Part shown: one piece after another, positions 11,836 through 19,219 of the stretch
How positions within the stretch are numbered: the first letter of the stretch is position 1
Layout of the letters: every line of letters begins with the position of its first letter
Made by a program: the position numbers and the translations under genes
The notes under the pieces: model-generated
Told to the model about the DNA's origin: nothing
Seen by the model: only the letters and a program-made list of their open reading frames with translations
The model's database searches: none
Virus record (IMG/VR): IMGVR_UViG_3300037349_000340
Coordinates: 1-20,159 of that record
DNA from: a virus
Length of the DNA: 20,159 bases
Reading direction: 5' to 3' (one strand)

Positions 11836-14010
11836 TTAACAGTACTTCCAGTAGTCAGGATTATTTGCAAGGTCTTCCTGCTCTTCATCAAACTCCTGCA
11901 TCATCTGCGGAGTGATATCTTCGACCGGCACCCCTTTGTCAAAGTGCAGGCGGTGGGCAGCGCTTTTCTCTTTGTCGTGAACTTCGCTGAACTCCGTGTT
12001 GTAAAAGTCTCCTGGAACCTTACGGCGAGTTCCGACAAGAGTGGTGAAGGCCGCCGCACCGGACAATCTTTGCACCGATGATCCAGGGTGAATCTTTGAC
12101 AGTCTCTCCGCCTCTCCCCACGTGTCGAACCCCTCCGGCTCTCCGACTCTGGTACCGAACCTATCCATCACCATATAGCGGTCGCGGTCCTCGCTCTTCT
12201 TCTGTGACTTACCTTCCTGCCGTGCTCGTATCTCCCCCTCGTGTCCGCAGAACAGGGCTATCAGCAGAGCGTCTACCATGTCGTCGTGCGACCCTTTACC
12301 GCGTGCTCCCTCCTCTGTGTAGTCGTTGAACTCATCCATCGTCCATTTGTCGTTGATGATGATGGTGTCTTCGAGGAACGCCGCTGACATACTGGCCATC
12401 AAGGAGTCTGTTGACTTCGAGGTGGACAGCCATCCGGAGATATCAGTGATGAAATTCTTGATTCGGTCCAGACGCTTGAACCGATAGATGTTTTCATATT
12501 CGTACTCGCGCATCAGCTTGAAGTTAGTTCCTTCTCCGTAGGAATTAACCTCGACTGCCGCCAGCGCTTCGTTGTACCACACTCCGACCGAATAGCAGAT
12601 ACCGGCTAGTGCGGATGGATTGATGAGTCCATGCCAGCACGCTACCTGTTCGTCACGTTCGAATGGTCCTTCACTGATTCTTACAACCTGAATGCAGGAA
12701 TAGTCCCCACCCTCATTGCCCAGCCCGACATCCACTCCCATGCTGTAACGTGCGCCTTTAACTGGCCGCTTCCAGACGTGGAACCGGTTGTTATTGTTGC
12801 AGGGATACGGTACGTCCCCGCTGCTGTTGAAAGGTTTAAGGTGCAGCTTTTCCTTGCCCAGCGTTGTATCGTACTCGATCTCTCCTACCTCAGTCGGATT
12901 CCGTGTCAGCTTTGAGAACCGATGGATGATGTGCCGGGGGAAAGCTGTTATGGCCGAACTCTGAAAAGACTCCTCCGGCTCTGCGGTATATTCCTGTGAA
13001 AACATTGCGTCGTCGCCATCTGTAGCAATGAATTCCTCCTTACGCTTCCTCATCCAATTGAACGTCTCGTTGCGGATCAGGAAGCTCTCCTTCACAAGCA
13101 CGCGCTCACGCATCTGAGTCTCATCTTCGTTGAGCACAAACACTTCAGTCTTGAGGATCGGTAAGGAGTACGTCTGCGACCGCCGGTAGAAGGGAATAAA
13201 GATCGGGTGCCAGTCAACCTCGCCGCGCTCGGCCCGCCGCCACAGGTTGTGCCAGAAGTCGTTCCTGCCGTTGGCGGTAGATTCCATCACGTAGAAACCG
13301 TCCGGCGTGTTGAAGGTTGGGAACAGCGACTTCGAAAGCTGAGACCCGTTCTGCCAGAAGGCCAACTCGGACAGGAGAGCGCAGTTGAAGGTATCGCCGC
13401 GACCGGCTCCGGATGGCTTGTTCGCGTTCTCCCAGTTGATGATCGTCTTCAGACCAGGACGGGTCGCGCGAAGCCGTTCGTCCTTCTCATCGAACTCAAT
13501 GATCTCGTTCGTCTGGAAGGTCTTCTGCCGGGGCTTCATCCACCACGGGATAAAGTCCAGGGCTGAACTATACATCGAGAACATCTTGTTCTTCTGCTTG
13601 TCGTCCTTGCCAACCATGATCGATCCTACGTGGTGAGCGAAGACGGTCTTCTGGAAGAACTCAGCGACGTTATAGGTGGTCGATCCCATCTGCCGTGCCT
13701 TGAGCACCAGCGCTCGTACCCGCCCATAAGTTTTCTCCAGCCTGCGATATTCCTCGAACAGGATTTCCTGACTGTCGAAGAACGGGTAGAGACCCTTGAA
13801 CCCTTCTTTCTCGTCACGGTAGGCGAAGTAGTTGGAGATGAAGTATCGAGTATCTGTCATGCAGTGCAGATACTCTTCGTCGATGAACTCGTTGTCGGCT
13901 GCGCTTAGGTGTTCCCTTGCCTCAGATTCATCCCCACCATATTTCTGCAAATGAAAGTCTAGATCGGTGAGTATTTCAGCCAAATAGGGGTTTTGCCTTG
14001 TAATGGCCAT
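11836..14010 (-). CDS. terL: Terminase large subunit
   Basis: A 724-aa packaging motor. The N-terminal ATPase shows a Walker A variant KARQMGSTT (about residues 104-112). The Walker B region ALLSELAFW (about 211-219) has the catalytic Glu215, but Ser214 stands where Asp usually is. The coupling motif ESTANG is at about 243-248. The C-terminal RNase H-like nuclease shows GVDVG with Asp427, Glu487 in AAVEVNS, and HDDMVDAL (Asp576/577 and Asp580), which would hold two metal ions for cutting the concatemer. Beyond about residue 590 there is an extra charged tail of some 130 residues, ending WKYC, longer than in most relatives. ATG 14010 has a weak GGTGA upstream. It follows the probable small subunit and abuts the SprT-like gene. 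Confidence 0.95.
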   Translation of the reverse strand: MAITRQNPYLAEILTDLDFHLQKYGGDESEAREHLSAADNEFIDEEYLHCMTDTRYFISNYFAYRDEKEGFKGLYPFFDSQEILFEEYRRLEKTYGRVRALVLKARQMGSTTYNVAEFFQKTVFAHHVGSIMVGKDDKQKNKMFSMYSSALDFIPWWMKPRQKTFQTNEIIEFDEKDERLRATRPGLKTIINWENANKPSGAGRGDTFNCALLSELAFWQNGSQLSKSLFPTFNTPDGFYVMESTANGRNDFWHNLWRRAERGEVDWHPIFIPFYRRSQTYSLPILKTEVFVLNEDETQMRERVLVKESFLIRNETFNWMRKRKEEFIATDGDDAMFSQEYTAEPEESFQSSAITAFPRHIIHRFSKLTRNPTEVGEIEYDTTLGKEKLHLKPFNSSGDVPYPCNNNNRFHVWKRPVKGARYSMGVDVGLGNEGGDYSCIQVVRISEGPFERDEQVACWHGLINPSALAGICYSVGVWYNEALAAVEVNSYGEGTNFKLMREYEYENIYRFKRLDRIKNFITDISGWLSTSKSTDSLMASMSAAFLEDTIIINDKWTMDEFNDYTEEGARGKGSHDDMVDALLIALFCGHEGEIRARQEGKSQKKSEDRDRYMVMDRFGTRVGEPEGFDTWGEAERLSKIHPGSSVQRLSGAAAFTTLVGTRRKVPGDFYNTEFSEVHDKEKSAAHRLHFDKGVPVEDITPQMMQEFDEEQEDLANNPDYWKYC

Positions 14011-14034
14011 TAATCACCGTGCGTTATATGGTGG

Positions 14035-14652
14035 CTACTCTTCATCGCTTCCCTCCCCGTTAAACCCATCCTCATCGTCTCCCTCGTCGCCGCGCGTATC
14101 AAGGTGCTCAGGAACTCCGGCCACCTTCGGAGGCAGAGCGTTGTACTCGCGTGCCTTTTCCCGTAGACGAGCGAGACGCTCTTCATTGGTCTCCGTGCTG
14201 GCGCTGATTGCCGCTACCTGGGTGGTCTGCTGGATATTCTGTGCTACCAGCGGACCCTTTGGCTGAAGTCCGATGATCAGGTCCTTTACCAGACGCTGCG
14301 CTTCCAGCCGCGTCGTCTTGTCCGGCATCCTTGTGACTCGCGTCTTTCCGGTTTTATCGTTCTTCACTTCTACAAGTTCGGTCGCCTCAAGCAGACCTTC
14401 AAGGGACTGCTTTGCTTTGGGGAGAGCAGAACGAACGAAGTCCCGGATGGCGTAGTCCATCTCAATCTGTTCGTTTGAAGCCCGATACTGCTCAACCATC
14501 CGCAGCGAACGAAGGGCAACGTACACGGGTATCTTCTCTGACTCGGCCACAGCTTTGGCGCGAGCCTCCAGAGAGCCTCCCACTGTTTCCGCGCGCAGCC
14601 AGCGCATTAGATGTTCTGCGCTGAGACTCGTTCCTTTGGCCTGTGCTGCCAT
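14035..14652 (-). CDS. Probable terminase small subunit
   Basis: A 205-aa helical protein directly upstream of the large terminase (24-base gap), the usual place of the small subunit that recognises the packaging site. The N-terminal half contains helices (LSAEHLMRWLRAETVGGSLE, then SEKIPVYVALRSLRMVEQYR) that could form a DNA-binding fold. The middle has LEGLLEATELVEV and TRLEAQRLVKDLIIGL, and the C-terminus is very acidic (GDEGDDEDGF). No classic helix-turn-helix can be proved by eye, so the call rests mostly on position, size and helix content. The ATG at 14650-14652 overlaps the upstream stop (TGATG); GTG at 14655 is an alternative. Confidence 0.55.
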   Translation of the reverse strand: MAAQAKGTSLSAEHLMRWLRAETVGGSLEARAKAVAESEKIPVYVALRSLRMVEQYRASNEQIEMDYAIRDFVRSALPKAKQSLEGLLEATELVEVKNDKTGKTRVTRMPDKTTRLEAQRLVKDLIIGLQPKGPLVAQNIQQTTQVAAISASTETNEERLARLREKAREYNALPPKVAGVPEHLDTRGDEGDDEDGFNGEGSDEE

Positions 14653-15068
14653 CACGCCTCTTCGCGAATAAGTTCCATTAGACGTTGGTACCCCTCTCGG
14701 ATAAGCTCATCGAGCCTTTCTTTTGGAGTATCCGCGCAGACTCGCTCTTTACCAATATCCAATATTGAACCGTTTTGTACGTGTCCCTTTGGCCCTCCTG
14801 GAATATTCACGTACCACGCCCCCTTTTCTGTGAAGACGATCCACTGCCCGCAATACTCTGGCTTTGTATCGATAGGTAGTTCAACCACATCTTCACCCAA
14901 TAGTGCGTACGTGTGCACTCCACCGTACATTCCCTTCCAACCTGTAAACCATGGCTCTCCAATTCTTTTTTGTGATGAACCTGGGCACAGTTCTTCTACT
15001 AACTCGATGTTCAAAGGTGGCGTTGCACGTATTAAGTACTCTTCGATTTCACTAATCGTAGCTCTCAT
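14652..15068 (-). CDS. Hypothetical protein upstream of terminase
   Basis: A 138-aa protein with helical ends and a compact, beta-rich middle containing many Gly, Trp and Tyr (IGEPWFTGWKGMYGGVHTYA, about residues 36-55; KGAWYVNIPGGPKGH, about 82-96). The C-terminus is helical (DELIREGYQRLMELIREEA). It has three cysteines, not in a clear metal site. ATG 15068 has GGAGGAAG close upstream and overlaps the preceding stop (ATGA). It overlaps the next gene by one base (TGATG), so it belongs to the packaging transcription unit. No family recognised. Confidence 0.6.
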   Translation of the reverse strand: MRATISEIEEYLIRATPPLNIELVEELCPGSSQKRIGEPWFTGWKGMYGGVHTYALLGEDVVELPIDTKPEYCGQWIVFTEKGAWYVNIPGGPKGHVQNGSILDIGKERVCADTPKERLDELIREGYQRLMELIREEA

Positions 15069-15541
15069 GCTTCCTCCACAACGGCTGGCTGTGGTCCTTC
15101 GTCTTCTTCCGGCTCAATCCCGCTGGCCCGCATCTCCTCCCGCGCCTGGGCCGCCATCATCTCCTGATCATCCTGCTCCAGAAGGGCTTTGTCCGTATCC
15201 TCTGGCTTGGCGTCCTCTGGCGGGACGGTACGGTAGGTAGACAGGTCTCGGGTGGGGAAGGGTGGCATCGTTCCAGCGCGACCGAGAGGTGGGACTGGTG
15301 GAGGCGTCTCAATCTGCCCCGGGCTACCCTGCGTGATCGACCGCATGTAAGCGATCTCTGCCTGAAGCATACCGGCTACGTTTGCCGCTCCCTTGACCGC
15401 CACTGCCAGTTCTTTGGCCGCCGCGCTCAGGTCCTTCAGCACGGTCCATACGCGGTAGATGGCGCGGCAAAGGAAGTATCCTGCTACCAATAGCAGGGCT
15501 GTGGCCAACCCGGTGACAAGAACGATATCCAGCGTGGTCAT
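15065..15541 (-). CDS. Single-helix membrane protein with acidic tail
   Basis: A 158-aa protein with one N-terminal membrane helix (about residues 6-27, IVLVTGLATALLLVAGYFLC). A helical coiled-coil-like segment follows (VLKDLSAAAKELAVAVKGAA), then a Pro-rich, acidic and probably disordered C-terminus (PPPVPPLGRAG, ending EEDEGPQPAVVEEA). It would be inner-membrane anchored with its tail inside the cell. It could be a spanin-like, holin-accessory or scaffold-type membrane factor. No diagnostic residue is seen. The ATGA overlaps on both sides indicate coupling with neighbours. Confidence 0.6.
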   Translation of the reverse strand: MTTLDIVLVTGLATALLLVAGYFLCRAIYRVWTVLKDLSAAAKELAVAVKGAANVAGMLQAEIAYMRSITQGSPGQIETPPPVPPLGRAGTMPPFPTRDLSTYRTVPPEDAKPEDTDKALLEQDDQEMMAAQAREEMRASGIEPEEDEGPQPAVVEEA

Positions 15542-15783
15542 GCTTTCGCGAGTTCTTTCTTCTGTTCCTCAACAGGGGGGCGAACCGACTCAGGAGATGC
15601 CAGCGAATGCACACGCTCCTCGATCTTGTACGAACACCCTGTCTCCTTGTTGAAACAAGTAAAGCGAATCGATTCCACTCCGCGACGGCTCTTCATAACC
15701 TCGCGCTTCATCACCTCGCCGCAAGTGCAGCAGATGTGATCTCCGGCCATCAGGGGCGAGAAGTCAGGTACGGTTTTCTGCAT
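15538..15783 (-). CDS. Zinc-ribbon protein
   Basis: An 81-aa protein with a Cys4 site: CCTC (Cys18-x2-Cys21) and CFNKETGC (Cys43-x6-Cys50), the two knuckles of a zinc ribbon separated by a basic hairpin (KREVMKSRRG). The C-terminal part is Glu/Pro/Lys-rich and probably flexible. ATG 15783 has GGAGA 9 bases upstream, and the reading frame overlaps the deformylase end by 34 bases. An internal ATG at 15750 overlaps the deformylase stop as TGATG but lacks a ribosome site. Zinc ribbons of this kind bind nucleic acid or proteins. The function here is unknown. Confidence 0.6.
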   Translation of the reverse strand: MQKTVPDFSPLMAGDHICCTCGEVMKREVMKSRRGVESIRFTCFNKETGCSYKIEERVHSLASPESVRPPVEEQKKELAKA

Positions 15784-16307
15784 TGATTTGTTCTCCAGTG
15801 TTCGAAGGATTTCATTACTTCCGCTCGCGGCTTCTCTGCGATCCGGTCTACAAAAAATGTTCCCGTCAGGTGATCGAGTTCATGCTGTGCGACACGCGCG
15901 TCCATACCACGCAAGCGAAGCAGCGATTCAGATTCAGGGTCGATACTGGAACCGCACCGAAGGTGGATGTGTTCCAGTCTGGGGACGATGTGGCTACCAT
16001 TGCCAACCGGGGGAAGACTAAGGCACGCCTCAAACTGCTTTATCTCGTACCCGTAGGCTTGCACCACGATGGGATTGACGACATCAATCACCTTACCGCT
16101 GTCGGTACGCATAACGAAAAACTGCCGGAACACGCCTATCTGCGGGGCCGCCAGACCTATCCCATTGTGGTTCTTCATAACTTCCGTCATGAATGTGCTC
16201 AATGGAGAAAGAAGATCATATTCGTCAGAAGCAACAGGAGGACATTCGACGTTGATCATCTTCGGTCCGTAGCAGAGTATTGAAGCGCGAGTTGGGATAT
16301 CGAACAT
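15750..16307 (-). CDS. def: Peptide deformylase (phage-encoded)
   Basis: A 185-aa protein with all three deformylase motifs: GIGLAAPQ (residues 49-56, Gln56), EACLS (93-97, Cys95 metal ligand, with Ala in place of the usual Gly) and HELDHLTG (142-149; His142 and His146 bind the metal and Glu143 is the catalyst). The N-terminal segment ILCYGPKMINVECPPV fits the ILxYG...PV start of the family, so ATG 16307 is likely the true start. The enzyme removes the formyl group from the first Met of new proteins in the cytoplasm. Deformylases are known from marine phages such as cyanophages and Vibrio phages. The first motif and HExxH are intact, so activity is expected. It starts 3 bases after the preceding stop and overlaps the zinc-ribbon gene. 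Confidence 0.93.
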   Translation of the reverse strand: MFDIPTRASILCYGPKMINVECPPVASDEYDLLSPLSTFMTEVMKNHNGIGLAAPQIGVFRQFFVMRTDSGKVIDVVNPIVVQAYGYEIKQFEACLSLPPVGNGSHIVPRLEHIHLRCGSSIDPESESLLRLRGMDARVAQHELDHLTGTFFVDRIAEKPRAEVMKSFEHWRTNQCRKPYLTSRP

Positions 16308-16310
16308 GCG

Positions 16311-16802
16311 CTACCTCGGAATAATGATTCCGGCGTTCTTGCGCGCGTGTTCGGCCTTGGCCATCACCTCGACACATTCCGGAACGGGCTGTCTTCCAAC
16401 ATTGCTGAGACGATCATTGTCTTCTCTGATCCAGTTCGGGATGATGGCTTTATGTGTCTCGCACATCACCATTGGCTTGCAGTCGCAGCCAAGCCAGGTA
16501 TTCAGGCGGCGTTGAGCCTCCTTCGTCCAGTCCGACCCCTCCTTCCAGATAGGAGCAAAGGCGTAGTCAGCGAGCGCCAGCACGCCATCTTCGCGTAGTC
16601 CTACTGCCCTCCCGGAGATGACAAACCCTTCGCCGGGAGCCTGGTTGAGGACAACGAGAAATGCTGTGCTCTTCCAGATACGCTTGCTTCCGACCGGCGT
16701 CTTCGGCTTTTCAGGCTCAACGATAATCGGAGCCTCAGTCTCAACACGCTCCTGACCGCGCCGGTCAATGACGGTGAATCCCGGATCAGAGGGAGACTTC
16801 AT
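16311..16802 (-). CDS. Hypothetical protein with Cys/His cluster
   Basis: A 163-aa protein from ATG 16802, with GGAG 6 bases upstream. The N-terminal part is polar and Pro-rich. A middle beta-rich region contains RIWKSTAFLVVLNQAPGEGF and SGRAVGLREDGVLALADYAF. It continues with WLGCDCKPMVMCETHK, in which Cys-x-Cys and Cys-x-x-His could hold zinc, and then a helical C-terminus ending NAGIIIPR. It ends 3 bases before the deformylase start and overlaps the small upstream gene by 17 bases. No family recognised. Location next to the deformylase may mean co-expression only. Confidence 0.55.
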   Translation of the reverse strand: MKSPSDPGFTVIDRRGQERVETEAPIIVEPEKPKTPVGSKRIWKSTAFLVVLNQAPGEGFVISGRAVGLREDGVLALADYAFAPIWKEGSDWTKEAQRRLNTWLGCDCKPMVMCETHKAIIPNWIREDNDRLSNVGRQPVPECVEVMAKAEHARKNAGIIIPR

Positions 16803-16968
16803 AGTCGTCTCCGTTACCGCGCACAATCTCACCATCGCGCATACAGTAGGCGACCACTATGCGGTCTTTCTTCTTGCCGTCTGCATTTTTAAGTCCGAGT
16901 ACCACACGTCCGGATACTTCCACCCGGTCAACCTCTATTGGAGTCCCGCTACTTATCGTCAGCTTCAA
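16786..16968 (-). CDS. Small hypothetical protein, 60 aa
   Basis: A 60-aa beta-rich, basic-acidic protein (LTISSGTPIEVDRVEVSGRV, then LGLKNADGKKKDRIVVAYCM). It reads like a small Sm-like or barrel-type fold, but this is only a visual impression. The frame opens at TTG 16966-16968, which overlaps the upstream stop (TTGA). AAGGGGAAAG lies just upstream. One cysteine. No family recognised. Confidence 0.5.
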   Translation of the reverse strand: MKLTISSGTPIEVDRVEVSGRVVLGLKNADGKKKDRIVVAYCMRDGEIVRGNGDDYEVSL

Positions 16969-17255
16969 TTCGCTTTCCCCTTCGTAGCATCAATTGCCTG
17001 CTTGATCCGTCCTTCTTCTTCGCGTTCCCGTTTCTCGTTTTCCTCTGCATCGACTCGTAAGCGAATCAGATGCTTCAAGGTCTCTTCAGCCATTCTCGCC
17101 GCACCGACCGCCCATGGAAGATTTGGCACCGAACGATACAGTTCGAATCCGCGCGGACCATCGACAATGATCATTACGTTCGACCCCGGTCTCATGGCAA
17201 TAAACTGCATTGCAGAAGTTACGAAATCAGACCACGCCTGCTCCTCTGGTGTCAT
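16965..17255 (-). CDS. Small hypothetical protein
   Basis: A 96-aa protein starting at ATG 17253-17255, which overlaps the upstream stop as TAATG and has AGGAAG upstream. An earlier in-frame start at 17309 would overlap the previous gene by 55 bases and is not favoured. The protein contains a possible alpha-beta unit (SNVMIIVDGPRGFELYR, about residues 25-41) followed by a long charged helix rich in Glu, Arg and Lys (EENEKREREEEGRIKQAIDA). The shape suggests a coiled-coil-containing DNA- or protein-binding factor. No family recognised. Confidence 0.55.
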   Translation of the reverse strand: MTPEEQAWSDFVTSAMQFIAMRPGSNVMIIVDGPRGFELYRSVPNLPWAVGAARMAEETLKHLIRLRVDAEENEKREREEEGRIKQAIDATKGKAN

Positions 17256-17512
17256 TAGTTGGGCTTCCTGTCCTCGTGGATGATTATCTTCTGCCCCCGC
17301 TCCGTACATTCAACACGCGGTCTGCAAATGCACTGCGACGTGAATTCATGCGATCCAAACACCATCAGGTCTCCGTCCCTCCTGAAGGGTACGACGTGAC
17401 TCTCTATGTGGTCTTCAATGGGAGCATCGTCACCCTCTTCGACCAGGTAGATCGTCTTCTCTTTGGTATCTGAGAAGGCTACTACCCATCCCGCTGGTGT
17501 GCTGCTCTGCAT
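17255..17512 (-). CDS. Small hypothetical protein with Cys motif
   Basis: An 85-aa protein. The N-terminal two thirds are beta-rich (GWVVAFSDTKEKTIYLVEEG, about residues 8-27; RDGDLMVFGSHEF, about 45-57), then CICRPRVEC gives three cysteines that might bind metal. Its start at 17512 lies 6 bases after the protease stop (17519) with only a weak ribosome site. It is therefore probably co-translated with the protease. Function unknown. Confidence 0.5.
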   Translation of the reverse strand: MQSSTPAGWVVAFSDTKEKTIYLVEEGDDAPIEDHIESHVVPFRRDGDLMVFGSHEFTSQCICRPRVECTERGQKIIIHEDRKPN

Positions 17513-17518
17513 GGATAA

Positions 17519-18406
17519 CTACCAGGGCTTACCCAGATGGATCATCCATGCGTCGTTGACAAATGGTCCGGTCGCCGGGTCCGATCCGGCGACAAAGGCA
17601 TAAGGCATCCAGTAGCACCCTCCATCGCTCCTGCCTGGAGACGAAATTCCCATCGGCCAGATATCCGGCGTCCCCCATGAGTTTTGAATCAGGAACCCAC
17701 CTTTGTTTCCGTCCGGGAATTCAAGGGTGTCATCATAATCCATCGCGTGCTGCGCGTGCCCACCCATGAATTGTTCGGTCGCAAGATTCGGTACCGGCAT
17801 GAACCCCGATTGGCTCCACGTCCCTTCGAAGCTGGTGTAGACGTTGATCCCGAATCCGAACGAGTATCCGGATGCGATGCACAGCTTCATAGCTGTGATA
17901 TCCGGCAAAAAATGGTACGCGCCACCCTTGTAGACCAGTCCGTCCGCGTACTGCGCTTCAGTCGGAGGAGTTGAGTACTGTGAATCGGAGTATGGCATCT
18001 GCGAATTGAGGCAGACACCCTTCTGGTTGAGGGTGATGAATGTTTGGTGGATCGATGATCCGGCGTCCTGACCGAGGTCTCCGTCCGCAATCAGGTTGCA
18101 CAGGTACGCGAACTCAGCCGAAGCCACAAAATCCCCAGCGGCCACCGACTTGTTATTTTCGTAGGCAAATTGCGCCCGGTAAAGGAGGTCACGAACCTCA
18201 GCTTTCAACTGACCGGTGCACGATCCCTCTTTACCCTGGTTGCGAATCACTCCCATGTATTTAGACGTTGCGGCTTTGACCGGTGGAACGTATCCAGGAG
18301 CCGCTTTCAGCGCGAGGAGCCTACGCGCCGGATGATGAGGGTTGTCGGGAAAGCGTCCATACCGCCTTCCCGCCGGAGACACGGGGAGAAACGAGGTTAC
18401 CATCAT
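17519..18406 (-). CDS. Papain-like (C1 family) cysteine protease
   Basis: A 295-aa protein with the papain set in the right order and spacing: RNQGKEGSCTGQ (about residues 55-66; oxyanion Gln57, catalytic Cys63), GGHAQHAMDYDD (215-226, catalytic His217) and FLIQNSWGTP (238-247, catalytic Asn242). Family members usually have Trp after the catalytic Cys; here it is Thr, so the active site is slightly altered. There is no signal peptide. About 50 residues precede the core (Arg/Pro-rich, HHPARRLLAL) and could be a short propeptide. Cytoplasmic synthesis is expected unless release by lysis or packaging occurs. C1 proteases are rare in phages. It follows the Tat lipoprotein by 9 bases. ATG 18406 or 18403 both follow AAGGTG closely. 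Confidence 0.85.
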   Translation of the reverse strand: MMVTSFLPVSPAGRRYGRFPDNPHHPARRLLALKAAPGYVPPVKAATSKYMGVIRNQGKEGSCTGQLKAEVRDLLYRAQFAYENNKSVAAGDFVASAEFAYLCNLIADGDLGQDAGSSIHQTFITLNQKGVCLNSQMPYSDSQYSTPPTEAQYADGLVYKGGAYHFLPDITAMKLCIASGYSFGFGINVYTSFEGTWSQSGFMPVPNLATEQFMGGHAQHAMDYDDTLEFPDGNKGGFLIQNSWGTPDIWPMGISSPGRSDGGCYWMPYAFVAGSDPATGPFVNDAWMIHLGKPW

Positions 18407-18415
18407 TCACCTTTT

Positions 18416-18940
18416 CTAATCGATGCGAGCGCCGGACGGAGACAGGCCGTTCCATACGTGGCGGAAGTCGGACGCCTTCATGGGCGGGTTCGCCATCTTG
18501 GTCATGCTTCCCAGCTTTGGAGAACGCTCTTTAACAGCGCTGGTATTGACCGGGGCATTCTGCTGGAACAGACTGATGATCGACTCGATAGTTGACACAG
18601 CCAGCGAGATAAGGCTGAGGACATTTGACGGAATTCCCGGCAATGCCGCAATGAAGTTCAGAATATCGGTCAGAGCGTTGATGATCTCAGTTGCTGCGGT
18701 ACCCGGCGTCCACCCCTTGATGTCAGTCACGGCCTGCTGAAACAGAGCCTGGGCGCTTGTCGCTAGTGCGGACATGCCGAGAAAGTTTAGAAGGTTTACC
18801 ACGCCGACCCCGACCGTGCTGACCAGCGATGCAAGGGTACTTTGGTTGATGATCGATGAAATCGTTTTGCATCCGGTCATCGTTACAACGCTCAGAATGG
18901 TCAGTGCCAGACTGGACTTCAAAAATCCACGACGATTCAT
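18416..18940 (-). CDS. Tat-type lipoprotein
   Basis: A 174-aa protein beginning NRRGFLKSS, a twin-arginine (Tat) motif, followed by a hydrophobic stretch and a lipobox-like Thr-Met-Thr-Gly-Cys with Cys24. The mature part to about residue 135 is a series of hydrophobic, Leu/Ile/Val/Ala-rich amphipathic helices with Gly-Pro turns (for example VGVVNLLNFLGMSALATSAQ and LNFIAALPGIPSNVLSLISL). The tail is basic and polar. It would be exported folded and anchored by lipid at the outer face of the inner membrane or sorted to the outer membrane. The hydrophobic helix series could insert in membranes. ATG 18940 has AAAGGAAAGAG upstream. It comes directly before the C1 protease. No family recognised. 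Confidence 0.72.
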   Translation of the reverse strand: MNRRGFLKSSLALTILSVVTMTGCKTISSIINQSTLASLVSTVGVGVVNLLNFLGMSALATSAQALFQQAVTDIKGWTPGTAATEIINALTDILNFIAALPGIPSNVLSLISLAVSTIESIISLFQQNAPVNTSAVKERSPKLGSMTKMANPPMKASDFRHVWNGLSPSGARID

Positions 18941-19038
18941 TCTCTCTTTCCTTTCACAGGGAAGGGTTCGCGATTCACGATACTACGAAAGACACCGTTT
19001 GCCAAAATCGTTGCCTGCGACGGAAGTTGTACGCCCTG

Positions 19039-19209
19039 TTACCGTGGACAAACAGCAAGAGATTGTTGGAGAGCCGCGAGTGCCTCTTTTCTGAACTCGC
19101 TGCCTCTCCAGTTCTCAATGGACTGACCGCGCTCCAGTGCCAAGTCGTTACCGCTGACCACATCCCGTAGAGCCTTAACCAACTGCTCATGACTGGCCCG
19201 TAGTTTCAC
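19039..19209 (-). CDS. Small hypothetical protein, 56 aa
   Basis: A short gene starting at GTG 19207-19209 (another GTG is at 19215). It lies 10 bases after the upstream stop. The product is a good alpha-helical protein (ASHEQLVKALRDVVSG, then SEFRKEALAALQQSLAVCPR) with hydrophobic heptad spacing. The amino-acid composition looks natural and the frame is embedded between genes, but no family is recognised and no strong ribosome site is seen. A competing 71-aa frame on the same strand (18975-19190) is Trp/Arg-rich and improbable. The 98 bases between this gene and the lipoprotein (18941-19038) hold no other gene. Confidence 0.5.
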   Translation of the reverse strand: MKLRASHEQLVKALRDVVSGNDLALERGQSIENWRGSEFRKEALAALQQSLAVCPR

Positions 19210-19219
19210 GCGCACAAGT

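Noticed and set aside
18941-19038. Possible promoter (TTGGCA and TAGTAT on the minus strand) before the Tat lipoprotein
   Set aside because: The spacing between the two boxes is only 14 bases, too short for a normal sigma-70-type promoter.
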